Source of the DNA: Flexilinea sp.
GTDB taxonomy: Bacteria > Chloroflexota > Anaerolineae > Anaerolineales > Anaerolineaceae
Direction: 5' to 3'
NCBI GenBank assembly: GCA_017432685.1
Contig: JAFRIR010000117.1
Coordinates: forward strand, 1-44,234
DNA: 44,234 nucleotides
The translations under genes were made by a program, and so were the position numbers. The notes below the pieces were generated by a model. That model was not told the origin of the DNA. It did no database searches and worked only from the letters and a program-made list of their open reading frames with translations. The first letter of the stretch is position 1; each line of letters starts with the position of its first letter. This document shows, in pieces, positions 23,586 to 32,846 of this stretch.

Positions 23586-24324
23586 ACTGCTGCCGGTTGG
23601 GGCATTCTGCCTGATCCTGCTGTTCTGGTGGCTGATCTCGGTGACGGGGCTTGTGCCTTCCTACATGCTGCCTTCACCGGTGGATGTCGCCCGTGCGTTC
23701 ATCAAAGATTTTCCCAACCTGATCGAACACGCGGCTGTTTCGGTTCAGGAGGCAATTTACGGTCTCGGGATCGGGATCATTCTTGCCTTTCTGATCGCAA
23801 CGGCGATGGACCGTTTTGAAACACTGGAAAAGGCGCTGATGCCGCTGCTCGTTGTGACGCAAACGATCCCGACCATTGCCATTGCCCCGCTGCTGGTATT
23901 GTGGATGGGCTTCGGTATGGCGCCAAAGATCACACTGGTCGTCGTGACCACCTTTTTCCCGATCGCCGTCGGGCTGCTGGACGGGTACAAAAGCGTGGAC
24001 CCGGATGAGATCGATCTGCTGCGTTCCATGAATGCCACGAGGAGCCAGATTTTTCTGCATGTGAAAATACCGGAGGCATTGCCCTATTTCTTCTCCGGTC
24101 TGAAAGTGGCAGCTTCCTACGCGGTCGTCGGCGCGGTGATCTCGGAATGGCTGGGCGGATTTGAAGGGCTGGGCGTCTACATGACCCGGGTAAGGAAGGC
24201 TTACGCTTTCGATAAAATGTTTGCCGTGATCATCCTGATCATCATCGTCAGCCTGCTGCTGATGGCATTGGTCACCCTTCTCAGAAATCTGACAATGCCC
24301 TGGGAAAAGGTGAAAGAGAAGTAA
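23554..24324 (+). CDS. thiX: ABC transporter permease for thiamine pyrimidine precursor
   Basis: About 256 residues with six membrane helices (first at about 13-33, LPVGAFCLILLFWWLI). It has the SsuC/TauC-type EAA loop (EIDLLRSMNATRSQIFLHVK). A TTG start at 23554 is preferred because GGGAGAGG lies about 9 bases upstream and the N-terminus then matches the family length. It overlaps the end of the thiamine-binding gene. With ThiY and ThiZ it would form an importer for a formylaminopyrimidine/HMP-type precursor (inferred from the riboswitch and families). Confidence 0.88.
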   Translation: MKKRSESIRNKLLPVGAFCLILLFWWLISVTGLVPSYMLPSPVDVARAFIKDFPNLIEHAAVSVQEAIYGLGIGIILAFLIATAMDRFETLEKALMPLLVVTQTIPTIAIAPLLVLWMGFGMAPKITLVVVTTFFPIAVGLLDGYKSVDPDEIDLLRSMNATRSQIFLHVKIPEALPYFFSGLKVAASYAVVGAVISEWLGGFEGLGVYMTRVRKAYAFDKMFAVIILIIIVSLLLMALVTLLRNLTMPWEKVKEK

Positions 24325-24416
24325 CTGTTCAGAAACAAAGCACACGGAGACTGGACTGCTGCTGCCGCGAAGCCGGCACAGCAGGTCGGGATCCATGCTG
24401 CGTCTCAGAAGTTAAG
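24325..24416. repeat. REP-like element, copy 3, between thiX and thiY
   Basis: Starts right after the thiX stop codon with CTGTTCAG, then GCACACGGAGACTGGACTGC and the stem GCTGCCGCGAAGCCGGCACA. The intercistronic hairpin may shield the mRNA and raise the relative level of the upstream or downstream message. Confidence 0.75.
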
Positions 24417-24481
24417 ACGCCTTCTTATTCGTTATAAGGAGATTTTTATTTTCAGTTATCTTAATAAAAAATGAGGTATTT

Positions 24482-25474
24482 ATGAAAAAGAATATTGTTT
24501 TAATCTTTACGCTTTTATTGGTTCTGTCTGTTTTCTGCAGCGTTTCGGCAGAAGACACGCTGATCCCCATCACTTTCAGTCTGGACTGGACGCCCAACAC
24601 CAACCACACCGGTGTCTATGCCGCCAAAGAGCTTGGGTATTATGAAGAAGCCGGACTCGATGTACAGATCGTACAGCCGGCCGAAAACGGAGCGCTCCTG
24701 ATGTGCGCCGCAGGTCAGGCTCAGTTCGCCGTCGATGCGCAGGACACCATGGCGCCATCCCTGGATCTGGATGAACCGCTGGGCGTGACAGCGGTGGCAG
24801 CGATCCTTCAGCATAACACTTCCGGGATCATCTCCCGCAAAGGAGACGGGATCACCTCTGCAAAGGGATTGGAAGGCAAAGTCTATGCAACCTGGGACAT
24901 CCCGACGGAACTGGAAATGATCCGGTATTGCATGGAACAGGAAGGCGCCGACTTCAGTACGGTCAAATTGATTCCGAATAACATCACGGATGAACCGGCA
25001 GCGCTGACAGCCCACCAGGCTGATGCCGTCTGGATCTTTTACGGATGGAGCGGAATCAACGCGGAAGTCAGCGGGTTCGACTTCGATTACTGGGATTTCC
25101 GCAGCCTGAGTGAAGATCTGGATTACTACACCCCGGTGATCATCGCCAACAACGATTTTCTTGAAAACCATGCAGATACCGCCAAAGCATTCCTTTCCGC
25201 AACCGCCAAAGGGTACGAATATTGCATCGAACACCCGGAGGAGGCTGCTGAGATGCTGATCGCAGGCGATACCACCGGCTCACTGGACGATGCACGGGAG
25301 CTTGTATACGCCAGCCAGGCTTACCTTGCAGACCAGTACAAAGCCGATGCCGAAAGCTGGGGTGTGTTTGACGAAAGCCGCTGGAATGCATTCTACGGCT
25401 GGCTGTATAACAATGAACTGACCGCTCACGATTTGACCGGGCTTGGATTTACAAACGAATATCTTATTGACTAA
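24482..25474 (+). CDS. thiY: ABC transporter substrate-binding protein, NMT1/THI5-like
   Basis: A 330-residue secreted protein. Signal peptide at about 1-23 (FCSVSA cleavage region, no lipobox cysteine). The mature part begins with the THI5/NMT1-type SLDWTPNTNHTGVYAAKELG at 34-53 and GLDVQIVQP. These proteins bind thiamine pyrimidine precursors. A GAGG site precedes the ATG. Under the TPP riboswitch with thiX and thiZ. No lipid anchor is visible, so retention in a monoderm envelope is not explained. Confidence 0.9.
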   Translation: MKKNIVLIFTLLLVLSVFCSVSAEDTLIPITFSLDWTPNTNHTGVYAAKELGYYEEAGLDVQIVQPAENGALLMCAAGQAQFAVDAQDTMAPSLDLDEPLGVTAVAAILQHNTSGIISRKGDGITSAKGLEGKVYATWDIPTELEMIRYCMEQEGADFSTVKLIPNNITDEPAALTAHQADAVWIFYGWSGINAEVSGFDFDYWDFRSLSEDLDYYTPVIIANNDFLENHADTAKAFLSATAKGYEYCIEHPEEAAEMLIAGDTTGSLDDARELVYASQAYLADQYKADAESWGVFDESRWNAFYGWLYNNELTAHDLTGLGFTNEYLID

Positions 25475-25483
25475 GGATCTTGT

Positions 25484-26227
25484 ATGGAACTGCTGCGCAC
25501 CGAACACATCACAAAATCCTATGATTCGAGGGTGATCATCCGTGATATCAACATTCACCTGAATGAAGGAGAACTTGTCTCACTGCTCGGCGTCAGCGGT
25601 TCCGGAAAGACCACACTTTTTCAGGTCATCTCCGGTTTGACTCCCCCGGATACGGGAAAGGTTTTCCTTTCGGGGGAGAATATCACCGGAGAGGCTGGAC
25701 ATATCAGCTACATGCTGCAAAAAGACCTGCTCCTGCCGCACAAAAAGGTGATCGATAACGTGTCACTGCCGCTGGTCATCCGCGGAATGAAAAAAGACCG
25801 GGCACAGCAGCAGGCAATGCCTTTTTTTGAACAATTCGGTATAGAAGGAACACAGGAAAAATATCCGTCGCAGCTTTCCGGAGGAATGCGGCAGCGGGCA
25901 GCTTTGCTGCGGACTTACCTCGGTTCCCATGGAACGGTGCTGCTGGATGAACCCTTTTCCGCGCTGGACATGCTCACAAAAGATCAGATGCACGTCTGGT
26001 ATCAGGAGATGATGGAAAAAATCAAGCTTTCCACGCTGCTGATCACCCATGATATTGATGAAGCGATCGTCCTTTCCGACCGCATTTACCTGATGACAGG
26101 GAAACCGGGCGAGATCCATGACGAACTGCATATCACCGAACCAAGATCCGAACGAAAAGATTTCAACCTTTCTCCCGAATTTTTGTCATACAAGCAGCAG
26201 ATAGTTGCCCGAATGAAGAATAATTAG
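25484..26227 (+). CDS. thiZ: ABC transporter ATP-binding protein for thiamine precursor
   Basis: A 247-residue ABC ATPase of the nitrate/sulfonate/HMP class. Walker A GVSGSGKTT at about 36-44, signature LSGGMRQRAAL, Walker B VLLDEPFSALD, and the H-loop THD. It follows thiY by 9 bases with AAGGA before the ATG. Last gene of the riboswitch-controlled operon. Its TAG stop starts a heptamer array. Confidence 0.92.
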   Translation: MELLRTEHITKSYDSRVIIRDINIHLNEGELVSLLGVSGSGKTTLFQVISGLTPPDTGKVFLSGENITGEAGHISYMLQKDLLLPHKKVIDNVSLPLVIRGMKKDRAQQQAMPFFEQFGIEGTQEKYPSQLSGGMRQRAALLRTYLGSHGTVLLDEPFSALDMLTKDQMHVWYQEMMEKIKLSTLLITHDIDEAIVLSDRIYLMTGKPGEIHDELHITEPRSERKDFNLSPEFLSYKQQIVARMKNN

Positions 26228-26249
26228 TTACCGGTTACCGGTTGCCGAA
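26225..26249. repeat. Heptanucleotide array R7, in register with the thiZ stop
   Basis: Units TAGTTAC, CGGTTAC, CGGTTGC, CGAAAAT. The first TAG is the stop codon of thiZ. Confidence 0.7.
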
Positions 26250-26303
26250 AATGCAATTGTTTTTGTTTTCGTAATCCGAACTTCTCAAATCATACTTATA
26301 AGG

Positions 26304-26442
26304 AATTTCTAATTTCTTATTTCTAATTTCTTATTTCTCATTTCTTATTTCTAATTTCTTATTTCTCATTTCTTATTTCTCATTTCTTATTTCTTATTTC
26401 TGATTTCTCATTTCTTATTTCTTCTTTCTTATTTCTTATTTT
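26304..26442. repeat. Heptanucleotide array R8, the longest, entering a coding region
   Basis: About 20 units of minus-strand TAAGAAA with TGAGAAA, TCAGAAA and GAAGAAA variants. The proximal part encodes the last residues of the GT-C-like protein. The rest lies in the convergent gap with thiZ. Confidence 0.85.
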
Positions 26443-28041
26443 TTTATACGCCGCCCCGATCTCATCCCGATCGACCGTCACCGAAAACACTTTTTCATAT
26501 CCCTCAAAACCGATATCGACTGAAGGAATATCATCGCGGCAGACGATATAATAATCCACGTCCGGCGTCTCATCGTAAGTCAGTTTCAGATACTTCCTCT
26601 GCTCCTCAGACAGCAGTCCCCGGTTGATACTGCCCGCTTGAGAATAGGCATGGTTGACTTTCAGCATTCGTTCAGGATCATTTTTAACGATGTACTCCAA
26701 CAGAGCTCGTGAACTGACGCTCCAGTAATCGCCGGAAAAATCTGATGCAGATTCCCTTGCCCACGGAACAAAATAGACATATTCAAACGGATGATTCAGT
26801 CCGATCCATATTCCGTTATAAATCATCGCACAACCCATCAGCGCATAACAAACTACTGACATGAGTCGATTTTTCCGCTGATCGATCAGGTTCAGGAACG
26901 ACACAGCAAAATAGACAAAACAGGGATAGGCAAAATAACAGTGCCGCCAGCCGTTATAGATCGTCACATGGGCAGCGATAATGAAAAAAACCGCACCAAA
27001 TCCGCTGATGAACATCATCGCATCGGTGAGATTAAACTCGCGAAAGCGTCTGTACAGCAAATCAGAAACCACGATCACGGCATATCGAAGTGTTCCCGCC
27101 AAGGAAAAAATCATGTAAACCGTCGGGACAGTGATTGCGATCCAGACAGGAATGTAGGTCAGCGTACGCGCTGCGTCAACAGGAACCCCTTTGAACAGGT
27201 TCCCTTCTGAGCCATGGTTTGGGTGATGCATGTTGAACTGCAGTGTTTCAACAAGCGTGCGGAAAGGGCTTTCCCAAAAGTTCGGCGTGATCAGGTAAAA
27301 CAGGACAATCGTTAACAACAGTGTCAATAAAAACATTTTTGTGCTTTCAGCATTATGGTTTCGCAGCACATCAAAGAGCCAGAGGAAGAGAAACACAGCC
27401 AGATAGATGATCCCGTTGAAGCGTGTGTTACAGGTCAATGCCAAGGCAAAGGCCAGTATCACAGAAGTTTTGATGTCCCGTTTCCGGAACCAGAGATCCA
27501 GCAGGTCCGCGCAAATGGCATACCATGCGACAAAAATAACATCTTTATTGTTATAAAAACTTTCGGCAAAAAATCGAGGGGAAAGGATCATCATCAGCAT
27601 CCCGGCCAGCCCATACTTACGGCTGCCGAAACGCCTGGTAAGCAGTCGGTAAATGCAGATTACCCCAAGATAATAGTTCAAAAATGTATAGAAATGCCTC
27701 AGACCGTAAAATTCAGCCGGCTCCATTGTGAAATGAACTGCGGCTTCGATGAGCACAAGCGGAAAGTGAAGAGCAGTCCCGTAATAGCGGTCCCGATATT
27801 CATGCAGTTCCGGCAGATAGCCAAGCCAGGTCTCATTTTCCCGACTGATGGGAATGTTCAGTTTGCGCACAACATATTTATAATTCACCAGCGCAGTCTG
27901 CCGTTCCATCCCTTCATCCGGACCACAGCCATAATCATCATAGAGAAACAGCCCGAGAACCGCATATATGACCAGAAGTCCTGTCACCACGTACAGGTAA
28001 AAAGGCTCTTTTGACTGCGAGAACGGATTAACTATACGCAT
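26380..28041 (-). CDS. Polytopic GT-C-like (family 39 type) membrane glycosyltransferase
   Basis: A 553-residue protein with about ten membrane helices. An acidic loop after TM1 (YDDYGCGPDEGMERQ) carries the D/E residues expected of GT-C enzymes, followed by MMILSPRFFAESFYNNKD. It probably transfers sugar from a polyprenyl-phosphate donor outside the membrane to a surface glycan. CAGGAAA precedes the ATG, 16 bases after the upstream gene. The C-terminal 20 or so residues (KKIRNKKEEIRNEKSEIRNKK region) are encoded by heptamer array R8. Deleting one A from the A7 tract at the array edge would restore a TAA in register, so the tail is probably a frameshift extension. Confidence 0.8.
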   Translation of the reverse strand: MRIVNPFSQSKEPFYLYVVTGLLVIYAVLGLFLYDDYGCGPDEGMERQTALVNYKYVVRKLNIPISRENETWLGYLPELHEYRDRYYGTALHFPLVLIEAAVHFTMEPAEFYGLRHFYTFLNYYLGVICIYRLLTRRFGSRKYGLAGMLMMILSPRFFAESFYNNKDVIFVAWYAICADLLDLWFRKRDIKTSVILAFALALTCNTRFNGIIYLAVFLFLWLFDVLRNHNAESTKMFLLTLLLTIVLFYLITPNFWESPFRTLVETLQFNMHHPNHGSEGNLFKGVPVDAARTLTYIPVWIAITVPTVYMIFSLAGTLRYAVIVVSDLLYRRFREFNLTDAMMFISGFGAVFFIIAAHVTIYNGWRHCYFAYPCFVYFAVSFLNLIDQRKNRLMSVVCYALMGCAMIYNGIWIGLNHPFEYVYFVPWARESASDFSGDYWSVSSRALLEYIVKNDPERMLKVNHAYSQAGSINRGLLSEEQRKYLKLTYDETPDVDYYIVCRDDIPSVDIGFEGYEKVFSVTVDRDEIGAAYKKIRNKKEEIRNEKSEIRNKK

Positions 28042-28057
28042 GATTCATTTCCTGTTT

Positions 28058-29908
28058 TCACTCCTCACCGGCGCTGAGCAGTTCCGGATAGTCTCCGTAG
28101 GATTTTCTTATAGCACTTTCCCGACCTTCAAAGCGGTAGAGGATCGCATCCGGTTCTTCCATCAGGATCTCAGGATCATCCAATTTCATAAAATTCTCTC
28201 CGGGGCCGAAACGGGCCAGCAAATCATCCAGTGTCAAAGGCCCAAGGTATGCATCGTTCAACGGATTCACCAGGGCATACACCGTGTTAAAAGTTTCCCT
28301 CTTATCAAAAATCTTCCGTGGCAAATCATAGGCATCCGCATAGACCCACAAAGGAGCATTGTCCTGCGCAGCCGTCACAAAATGAATATTTTCAGCGTTT
28401 TCACCTTCCCGATCAAGGATGAGACGCACAGCCCGTTCATCCGAGCCGATCACGCCATAAACCTTCACAGCGTCTAAAAACTGGGATAAACCTGCTGCCG
28501 CTACCAGTACTCCGACCAGATAAACAGAGATCCGTCGGAATCCGGAAATAAGCCTCAGCCCGGACCAACCGGATGCAGCAAACATCAGCAGGAACGGATG
28601 GAGAAACAGTACTGTACGCGGCCAAAGGTTCGGCCGCTGAAACGGGATCAATATTGCCATCCACAAAGCCAGCGCCGCTCCGTATGACACATTCTCATCA
28701 GAGTTTATCCGGAACAGGAAGGGCGAAGCGAGAAGTCCGGCAGCAATACACCACACAACGATATGTGGCAGCGATCCGGAAAAAGCCTGCACACTGTCTT
28801 TCACCCGGGACATCATCGTATCTCCATAACTCGAAGCCTCTGTACCTCCGATGTAAATATTCCCAAAAAAACTGTCCAGTCCGGAATAGCGGAAAAGCGG
28901 AACATAGAGCAGCAGGCTCAAAAGTGAAACACACAGCCCCGCAAAGATCAGGTATTTCAGCAGCTGGGTGCGGCTGCGAAAATCGGTTTTCACCGGTTTG
29001 AAAAACAGAACATTCAAGAACAACCACAAACAGATTCCGCCAAAGGGGTAGAGCGCGATCGGCAGTGTGAAAAAGTTCAGCACAGAAAAAATGATGAGTA
29101 AAAACCAGGCAAAGATGTTCCTGTGTCTTTTTCCATAGACAGCAAGCCCGACTGTCAGAACAGAAAGAAAGGTCTGTATTTCATATCCGCGGGCATTCAC
29201 GGAATAGAAGATCAGATAAGGTGCAAAGGCAGTCAAACCGGCTGCAGTCAACGCGATCATCGTACTGTTTTTAAAAAAAAGTTTAGACAAAAGCCACACG
29301 GCTATGACCGTCAGACAGCCGCTGATGAAAACAGGCAGCCTCAGCAGCGCCGGACTTTTGCCGAGCGTGTGATAGACAAGATTCATCAAAAAGGAATTAA
29401 AGACATGGTTATTGGGTAAATGGTAGTCGCTAATCGCAAACAGGATATCACTCCGTGCCCACATTGCCATAGAGTAAGCCTCATCATGTTTCAACGGTAC
29501 GGCCAACTGAAGCAATCTGACAGCAGTTCCTAAAAGGAAGATGACCAGAAATATCCAAAATTCTTTTGTCCGAGGCCGGAAAGCGCTCATCAGATCCTTG
29601 AAAAAAGGGCCCGCATCATGCACGCATCTGCCCGGCAGTCCGACAAGCGATCGAAAAAACCGTGTCCGGCTCTCAGCTGAGAAAACCTGCCACAGAACGA
29701 TCCCTGAGAAAAGGAGAAACCCAACTGCTGAACCTATACGCAGTAAGTTTACAAATGATGGCGTGAACCGTTCCAGATTTCCATCTGAAGCAAAGCTGTC
29801 ACCTGCTCCTTTCCATATGGAATAAGGGCACAGTGCCAGACCAAGGCAAATTGCCGCCAGGAGAATCAGAATAGTATCGATCGGTTTGATTTTGTTTTGA
29901 TTTTTCAC
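28058..29908 (-). CDS. Polytopic GT-C-like membrane glycosyltransferase
   Basis: About 616 residues with 11-13 membrane helices. The first outside loop has PLKHDEAYSMAMW, the DE motif of ArnT/PMT-type GT-C enzymes, then SDYHLPNNHVFNSFL and SVNARGYEIQTF, typical of family 39. The GTG at 29908 was chosen because GAAGGA lies 6 bases upstream; an earlier GTG at 29932 is possible. The C-terminus is soluble. Acceptor and sugar are unknown. Middle member of a four-gene minus-strand operon. Confidence 0.8.
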   Translation of the reverse strand: MKNQNKIKPIDTILILLAAICLGLALCPYSIWKGAGDSFASDGNLERFTPSFVNLLRIGSAVGFLLFSGIVLWQVFSAESRTRFFRSLVGLPGRCVHDAGPFFKDLMSAFRPRTKEFWIFLVIFLLGTAVRLLQLAVPLKHDEAYSMAMWARSDILFAISDYHLPNNHVFNSFLMNLVYHTLGKSPALLRLPVFISGCLTVIAVWLLSKLFFKNSTMIALTAAGLTAFAPYLIFYSVNARGYEIQTFLSVLTVGLAVYGKRHRNIFAWFLLIIFSVLNFFTLPIALYPFGGICLWLFLNVLFFKPVKTDFRSRTQLLKYLIFAGLCVSLLSLLLYVPLFRYSGLDSFFGNIYIGGTEASSYGDTMMSRVKDSVQAFSGSLPHIVVWCIAAGLLASPFLFRINSDENVSYGAALALWMAILIPFQRPNLWPRTVLFLHPFLLMFAASGWSGLRLISGFRRISVYLVGVLVAAAGLSQFLDAVKVYGVIGSDERAVRLILDREGENAENIHFVTAAQDNAPLWVYADAYDLPRKIFDKRETFNTVYALVNPLNDAYLGPLTLDDLLARFGPGENFMKLDDPEILMEEPDAILYRFEGRESAIRKSYGDYPELLSAGEE

Positions 29909-29935
29909 AATCCATCCTTCAGCCTTCACCACAGG

Positions 29936-32299
29936 TCAAAGCCATGGTGAAAACGCATAACGAAGTTTTTCAAAACACAGCGGAGCAATACGACGGAACC
30001 AATCCTCTTCACCGGTGAGAGCCAGACTGAGGGAGAGTCCAACGCCGATCACAGCACAAAATAACGTGATCCCAGCCCCGGCTTTCTGCCATCCGGCTGT
30101 TTCGAGATGCTGCCAGATACAGAAAAACACAAACAATGCAGGAAGAATAGCAAGAAACAGATAATCCGTCAGGTAACGGTTGGTAATCGCAAAACCCGAG
30201 GCAGTAACACAGATACCGGCAGCCGCAAGCAGACAAGAAAAACAGAATGGAAACAAAAAACCAGCGCTTTTCAGCATATCTTTCCGTACCGCTGGGAGAA
30301 ACAGCAAAACGGTCATGATCGGATAGGCAAACAGCCCTGTCACGACATCCGAATTCAGGATCACACCATTATAAGTCAACGCCGGACGCTGCGGATGAAT
30401 GAACGGGAACTCCATGTCAACATTCGGAAACGTAAACAGCGAAGCAAGAATACTGAGTGTCCTGCCCCAGGGTCCCAGCAGCGGCAGCCCTGTAGCACGG
30501 TTTTCTGTTGTCAGCTGCCAGGTGATCCCGAACTCAAAGGGGTCATCAAAGCGCTCGTAATTATACTTCATCAGAGCCACACCTGCCAGTATATAGGGAA
30601 AGAGAAACAGAAATAGATTCCGCAGTCTGACCTTTCCATTATCTGCTTTCAGGGCAAAGAAGCCCAACAAAAAAACAGGAATCGAGACAAAAATCATGGT
30701 CGGACGACATCCCACCGCCAGCGCGCTGCAGGCACCGGAAAGGAGAAAACAAAACGGTTTCATCTTCACGCTGTCAACTGCCGCCAGCATGAAATAAATG
30801 CCCCAGACCGCGAAACATATTCCCGAAGTAATTGCCAGTTCATAGATAAGCGTCCGGCGCAGACACCAGGTCAGGTTCAGGGAAGTGTACAGGATCAGCA
30901 GCCCCGTCCAGTATAGGGCAAAGGAGATTTTCGGAAAACAACTTTTGACGATTCGGGAATAGACCCCATAAATCCCAATCAAAAACAAGATACTGAAACC
31001 AAGGATCGGGTAATCCAGCTCAAGATAAGTTCCCGTCAACAGCTTGTAGGGAAGCAGCACCGTGACTGCAGGAACAGCACCGAAATAGACATAATACTTT
31101 CCCTGATAATAAGCTGTATCCCAGGGGTAATCATACTTCCGCTCTTCCCGCAGTTTCATATCATAAGGATCCCCGTCTTTTTCAAGATAGTGATGAGGTG
31201 TTTCCAACAGGGCATAGCGACGGGCAAGAAGTGCATCCACCAATTTGTTATACTGGGTAAAATTTTCGGTAAGGGCCGCTTTCTGTTCGGATATCACCTG
31301 ATCCGAATCGGAATAGGAACTGAAAACTGTCCAAAAGAAAAACAAAATCACCATTCCAATCAAAGCAAAGACAGCAGCCATCTGCGGGAAGCTGTGAAAA
31401 TCCAGTTTCAAACTCCATAGCGGAGAACCGGGAAAGAAAGCTGAAAGCAGAAACGTGACAAGGAAACTCAGAAAAAACCTTAGCGGATCTAATTCCAGAG
31501 GCACAACAGAATTAAGCGTGACTCTGGAAAGCTCAACACCATCTTTCCAATGCTCATCACTGTCCGCGATCAACATTGAAAGGAGATAGGTGTTCCCTAC
31601 CGTATGCAGCGGGATCGTATAAGACCGCGGAATTTCAGGAATAAAACTGTGTTCCCCGATAGATTCCAGCCTGCGATGTGCTCTGTCATCAAATTTCACT
31701 TCGACTCTTTCCAGCGGGTTTTCTTTGCCGAATTCCACACTCAGATTTCGTACCTTGGAGTAATTTGCGTAAACAAAGAACTCCGGATTGTCATCCTGAT
31801 ATGGAATAAATTTCCAGGCTGCCCGGTTGAAATAAATGCCGGAACAATAAATATTTTCTCCCAGGAAGGTTTTTTCCGGAGCTTTTGCGCCAATGAGCTC
31901 AAAATGACGGAAGTTGAAATAACCAATTTCAAGAATGAATGCCCCGCACATTCCAATCAAAAATGAACGGAAAAGCCAGCGTAAGATCGTCGAATGTTGA
32001 TTTTTCCGTTCTGCCAGCATGAGAAACAGGGCATAAAACGAACTTCCGCTGAGACAGGACGTACCAAAGATTTTCAGCGTTGTCATGCCGGGTTTATGCG
32101 TATGATAGAAAAAAGTCGGAGGTCCGGCTTTGATGATGCAGTCAACAAGCACTGAAAAAGCAAAGCACACGATCAACCCGGCAGCAAAAAGGAGCAGATT
32201 CACACGGAATGTCCGTTTCTCAGTACGGAATTGTTGTGTTCCCACCACAACTGCCAAACAACAGCAAAAGGACAGGACAAAAAGAAGGGCAAGCTGCAT
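29936..32299 (-). CDS. Large polytopic membrane protein, GT-C-like, surface glycan locus
   Basis: A 787-residue protein. Five N-terminal helices, an outside beta-rich region at about 150-260, then about ten more helices. An extracytoplasmic stretch KYDYPWDTAYYQGKYYVYFG near residues 390-410 recurs in uncharacterised GT-C-like membrane proteins. No certain catalytic motif identified. Its ATG overlaps the NUDIX stop (TGATG), and GAGGAGAG precedes it, so it is translationally coupled. A role in building or exporting a surface polymer is inferred from neighbours. Confidence 0.7.
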   Translation of the reverse strand: MQLALLFVLSFCCCLAVVVGTQQFRTEKRTFRVNLLLFAAGLIVCFAFSVLVDCIIKAGPPTFFYHTHKPGMTTLKIFGTSCLSGSSFYALFLMLAERKNQHSTILRWLFRSFLIGMCGAFILEIGYFNFRHFELIGAKAPEKTFLGENIYCSGIYFNRAAWKFIPYQDDNPEFFVYANYSKVRNLSVEFGKENPLERVEVKFDDRAHRRLESIGEHSFIPEIPRSYTIPLHTVGNTYLLSMLIADSDEHWKDGVELSRVTLNSVVPLELDPLRFFLSFLVTFLLSAFFPGSPLWSLKLDFHSFPQMAAVFALIGMVILFFFWTVFSSYSDSDQVISEQKAALTENFTQYNKLVDALLARRYALLETPHHYLEKDGDPYDMKLREERKYDYPWDTAYYQGKYYVYFGAVPAVTVLLPYKLLTGTYLELDYPILGFSILFLIGIYGVYSRIVKSCFPKISFALYWTGLLILYTSLNLTWCLRRTLIYELAITSGICFAVWGIYFMLAAVDSVKMKPFCFLLSGACSALAVGCRPTMIFVSIPVFLLGFFALKADNGKVRLRNLFLFLFPYILAGVALMKYNYERFDDPFEFGITWQLTTENRATGLPLLGPWGRTLSILASLFTFPNVDMEFPFIHPQRPALTYNGVILNSDVVTGLFAYPIMTVLLFLPAVRKDMLKSAGFLFPFCFSCLLAAAGICVTASGFAITNRYLTDYLFLAILPALFVFFCIWQHLETAGWQKAGAGITLFCAVIGVGLSLSLALTGEEDWFRRIAPLCFEKLRYAFSPWL

Positions 32300-32766
32300 C
32301 AGCGCTCTCCTCTGTTCCGGGACAAATATTGGCGAAGGACAGGACGAATCGGCGGGGAGATCATCTCAAGATCGATTTCTTCCGGTGAAAAGAAGCGAAG
32401 TTCCTCCATCTCTGTTTCCTGTCGTTTGATTTGCCCGTGATATTTTCGGCATAAAAAAACGATCTCAATATTGGAGACCTCGTCTCCGTTGGGGTATATA
32501 TAATGAACATCAGGACCTGAATTGATATAAAAGAACTCCAATTCATCGGCGGTCAGGCCCATTTCTTCAGAAAGTTCACGCCTGGCACAATCTTCCACCT
32601 TTTCATCAATCTCAATTGAGCCGCCGGAATAGCCCCACATGTGGTTGTCTGTCCGCCGTCCAAGCAGCAGCTGACCGCATTCATTGATGACAATGACACT
32701 GGCAGCACACTGCATGATGGTCCGGTGTCCGACCAGTTTCCGCAGGTCAAGAATATAATCACTCAT
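32299..32766 (-). CDS. NUDIX hydrolase
   Basis: A 155-residue protein with a complete Nudix box at 49-71 (G49, E55, R63-E64-L, E67-E68, G70). It hydrolyses a nucleoside-diphosphate-linked substrate. In this locus a nucleotide-sugar is plausible (inference). First gene of the operon with the three membrane proteins. There is no Shine-Dalgarno; a TGATATAAT extended -10 ends 6 bases before the ATG, so the message is probably leaderless. Confidence 0.9.
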   Translation of the reverse strand: MSDYILDLRKLVGHRTIMQCAASVIVINECGQLLLGRRTDNHMWGYSGGSIEIDEKVEDCARRELSEEMGLTADELEFFYINSGPDVHYIYPNGDEVSNIEIVFLCRKYHGQIKRQETEMEELRFFSPEEIDLEMISPPIRPVLRQYLSRNRGER

Positions 32767-32772
32767 AGCGAT

Positions 32773-32781
32773 ATTATATCA
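32773..32781 (-). promoter_or_regulatory. Extended -10 promoter of a probable leaderless NUDIX transcript
   Basis: TGATATAAT on the minus strand with exactly 6 bases to the start codon, the same geometry as at the RsmI-like gene. Confidence 0.5.
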
Positions 32782-32846
32782 GGATTTCAAATCAAAAGTG
32801 GAACGATGCACGACGCTGAGCGGTACCGTTTTTGTTTGCATATTGA

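Noticed and set aside
26304-26442. Heptamer array considered as a CRISPR array
   Set aside because: The units are 7 bp without spacers, degenerate and AT-rich, with no cas genes in the window.
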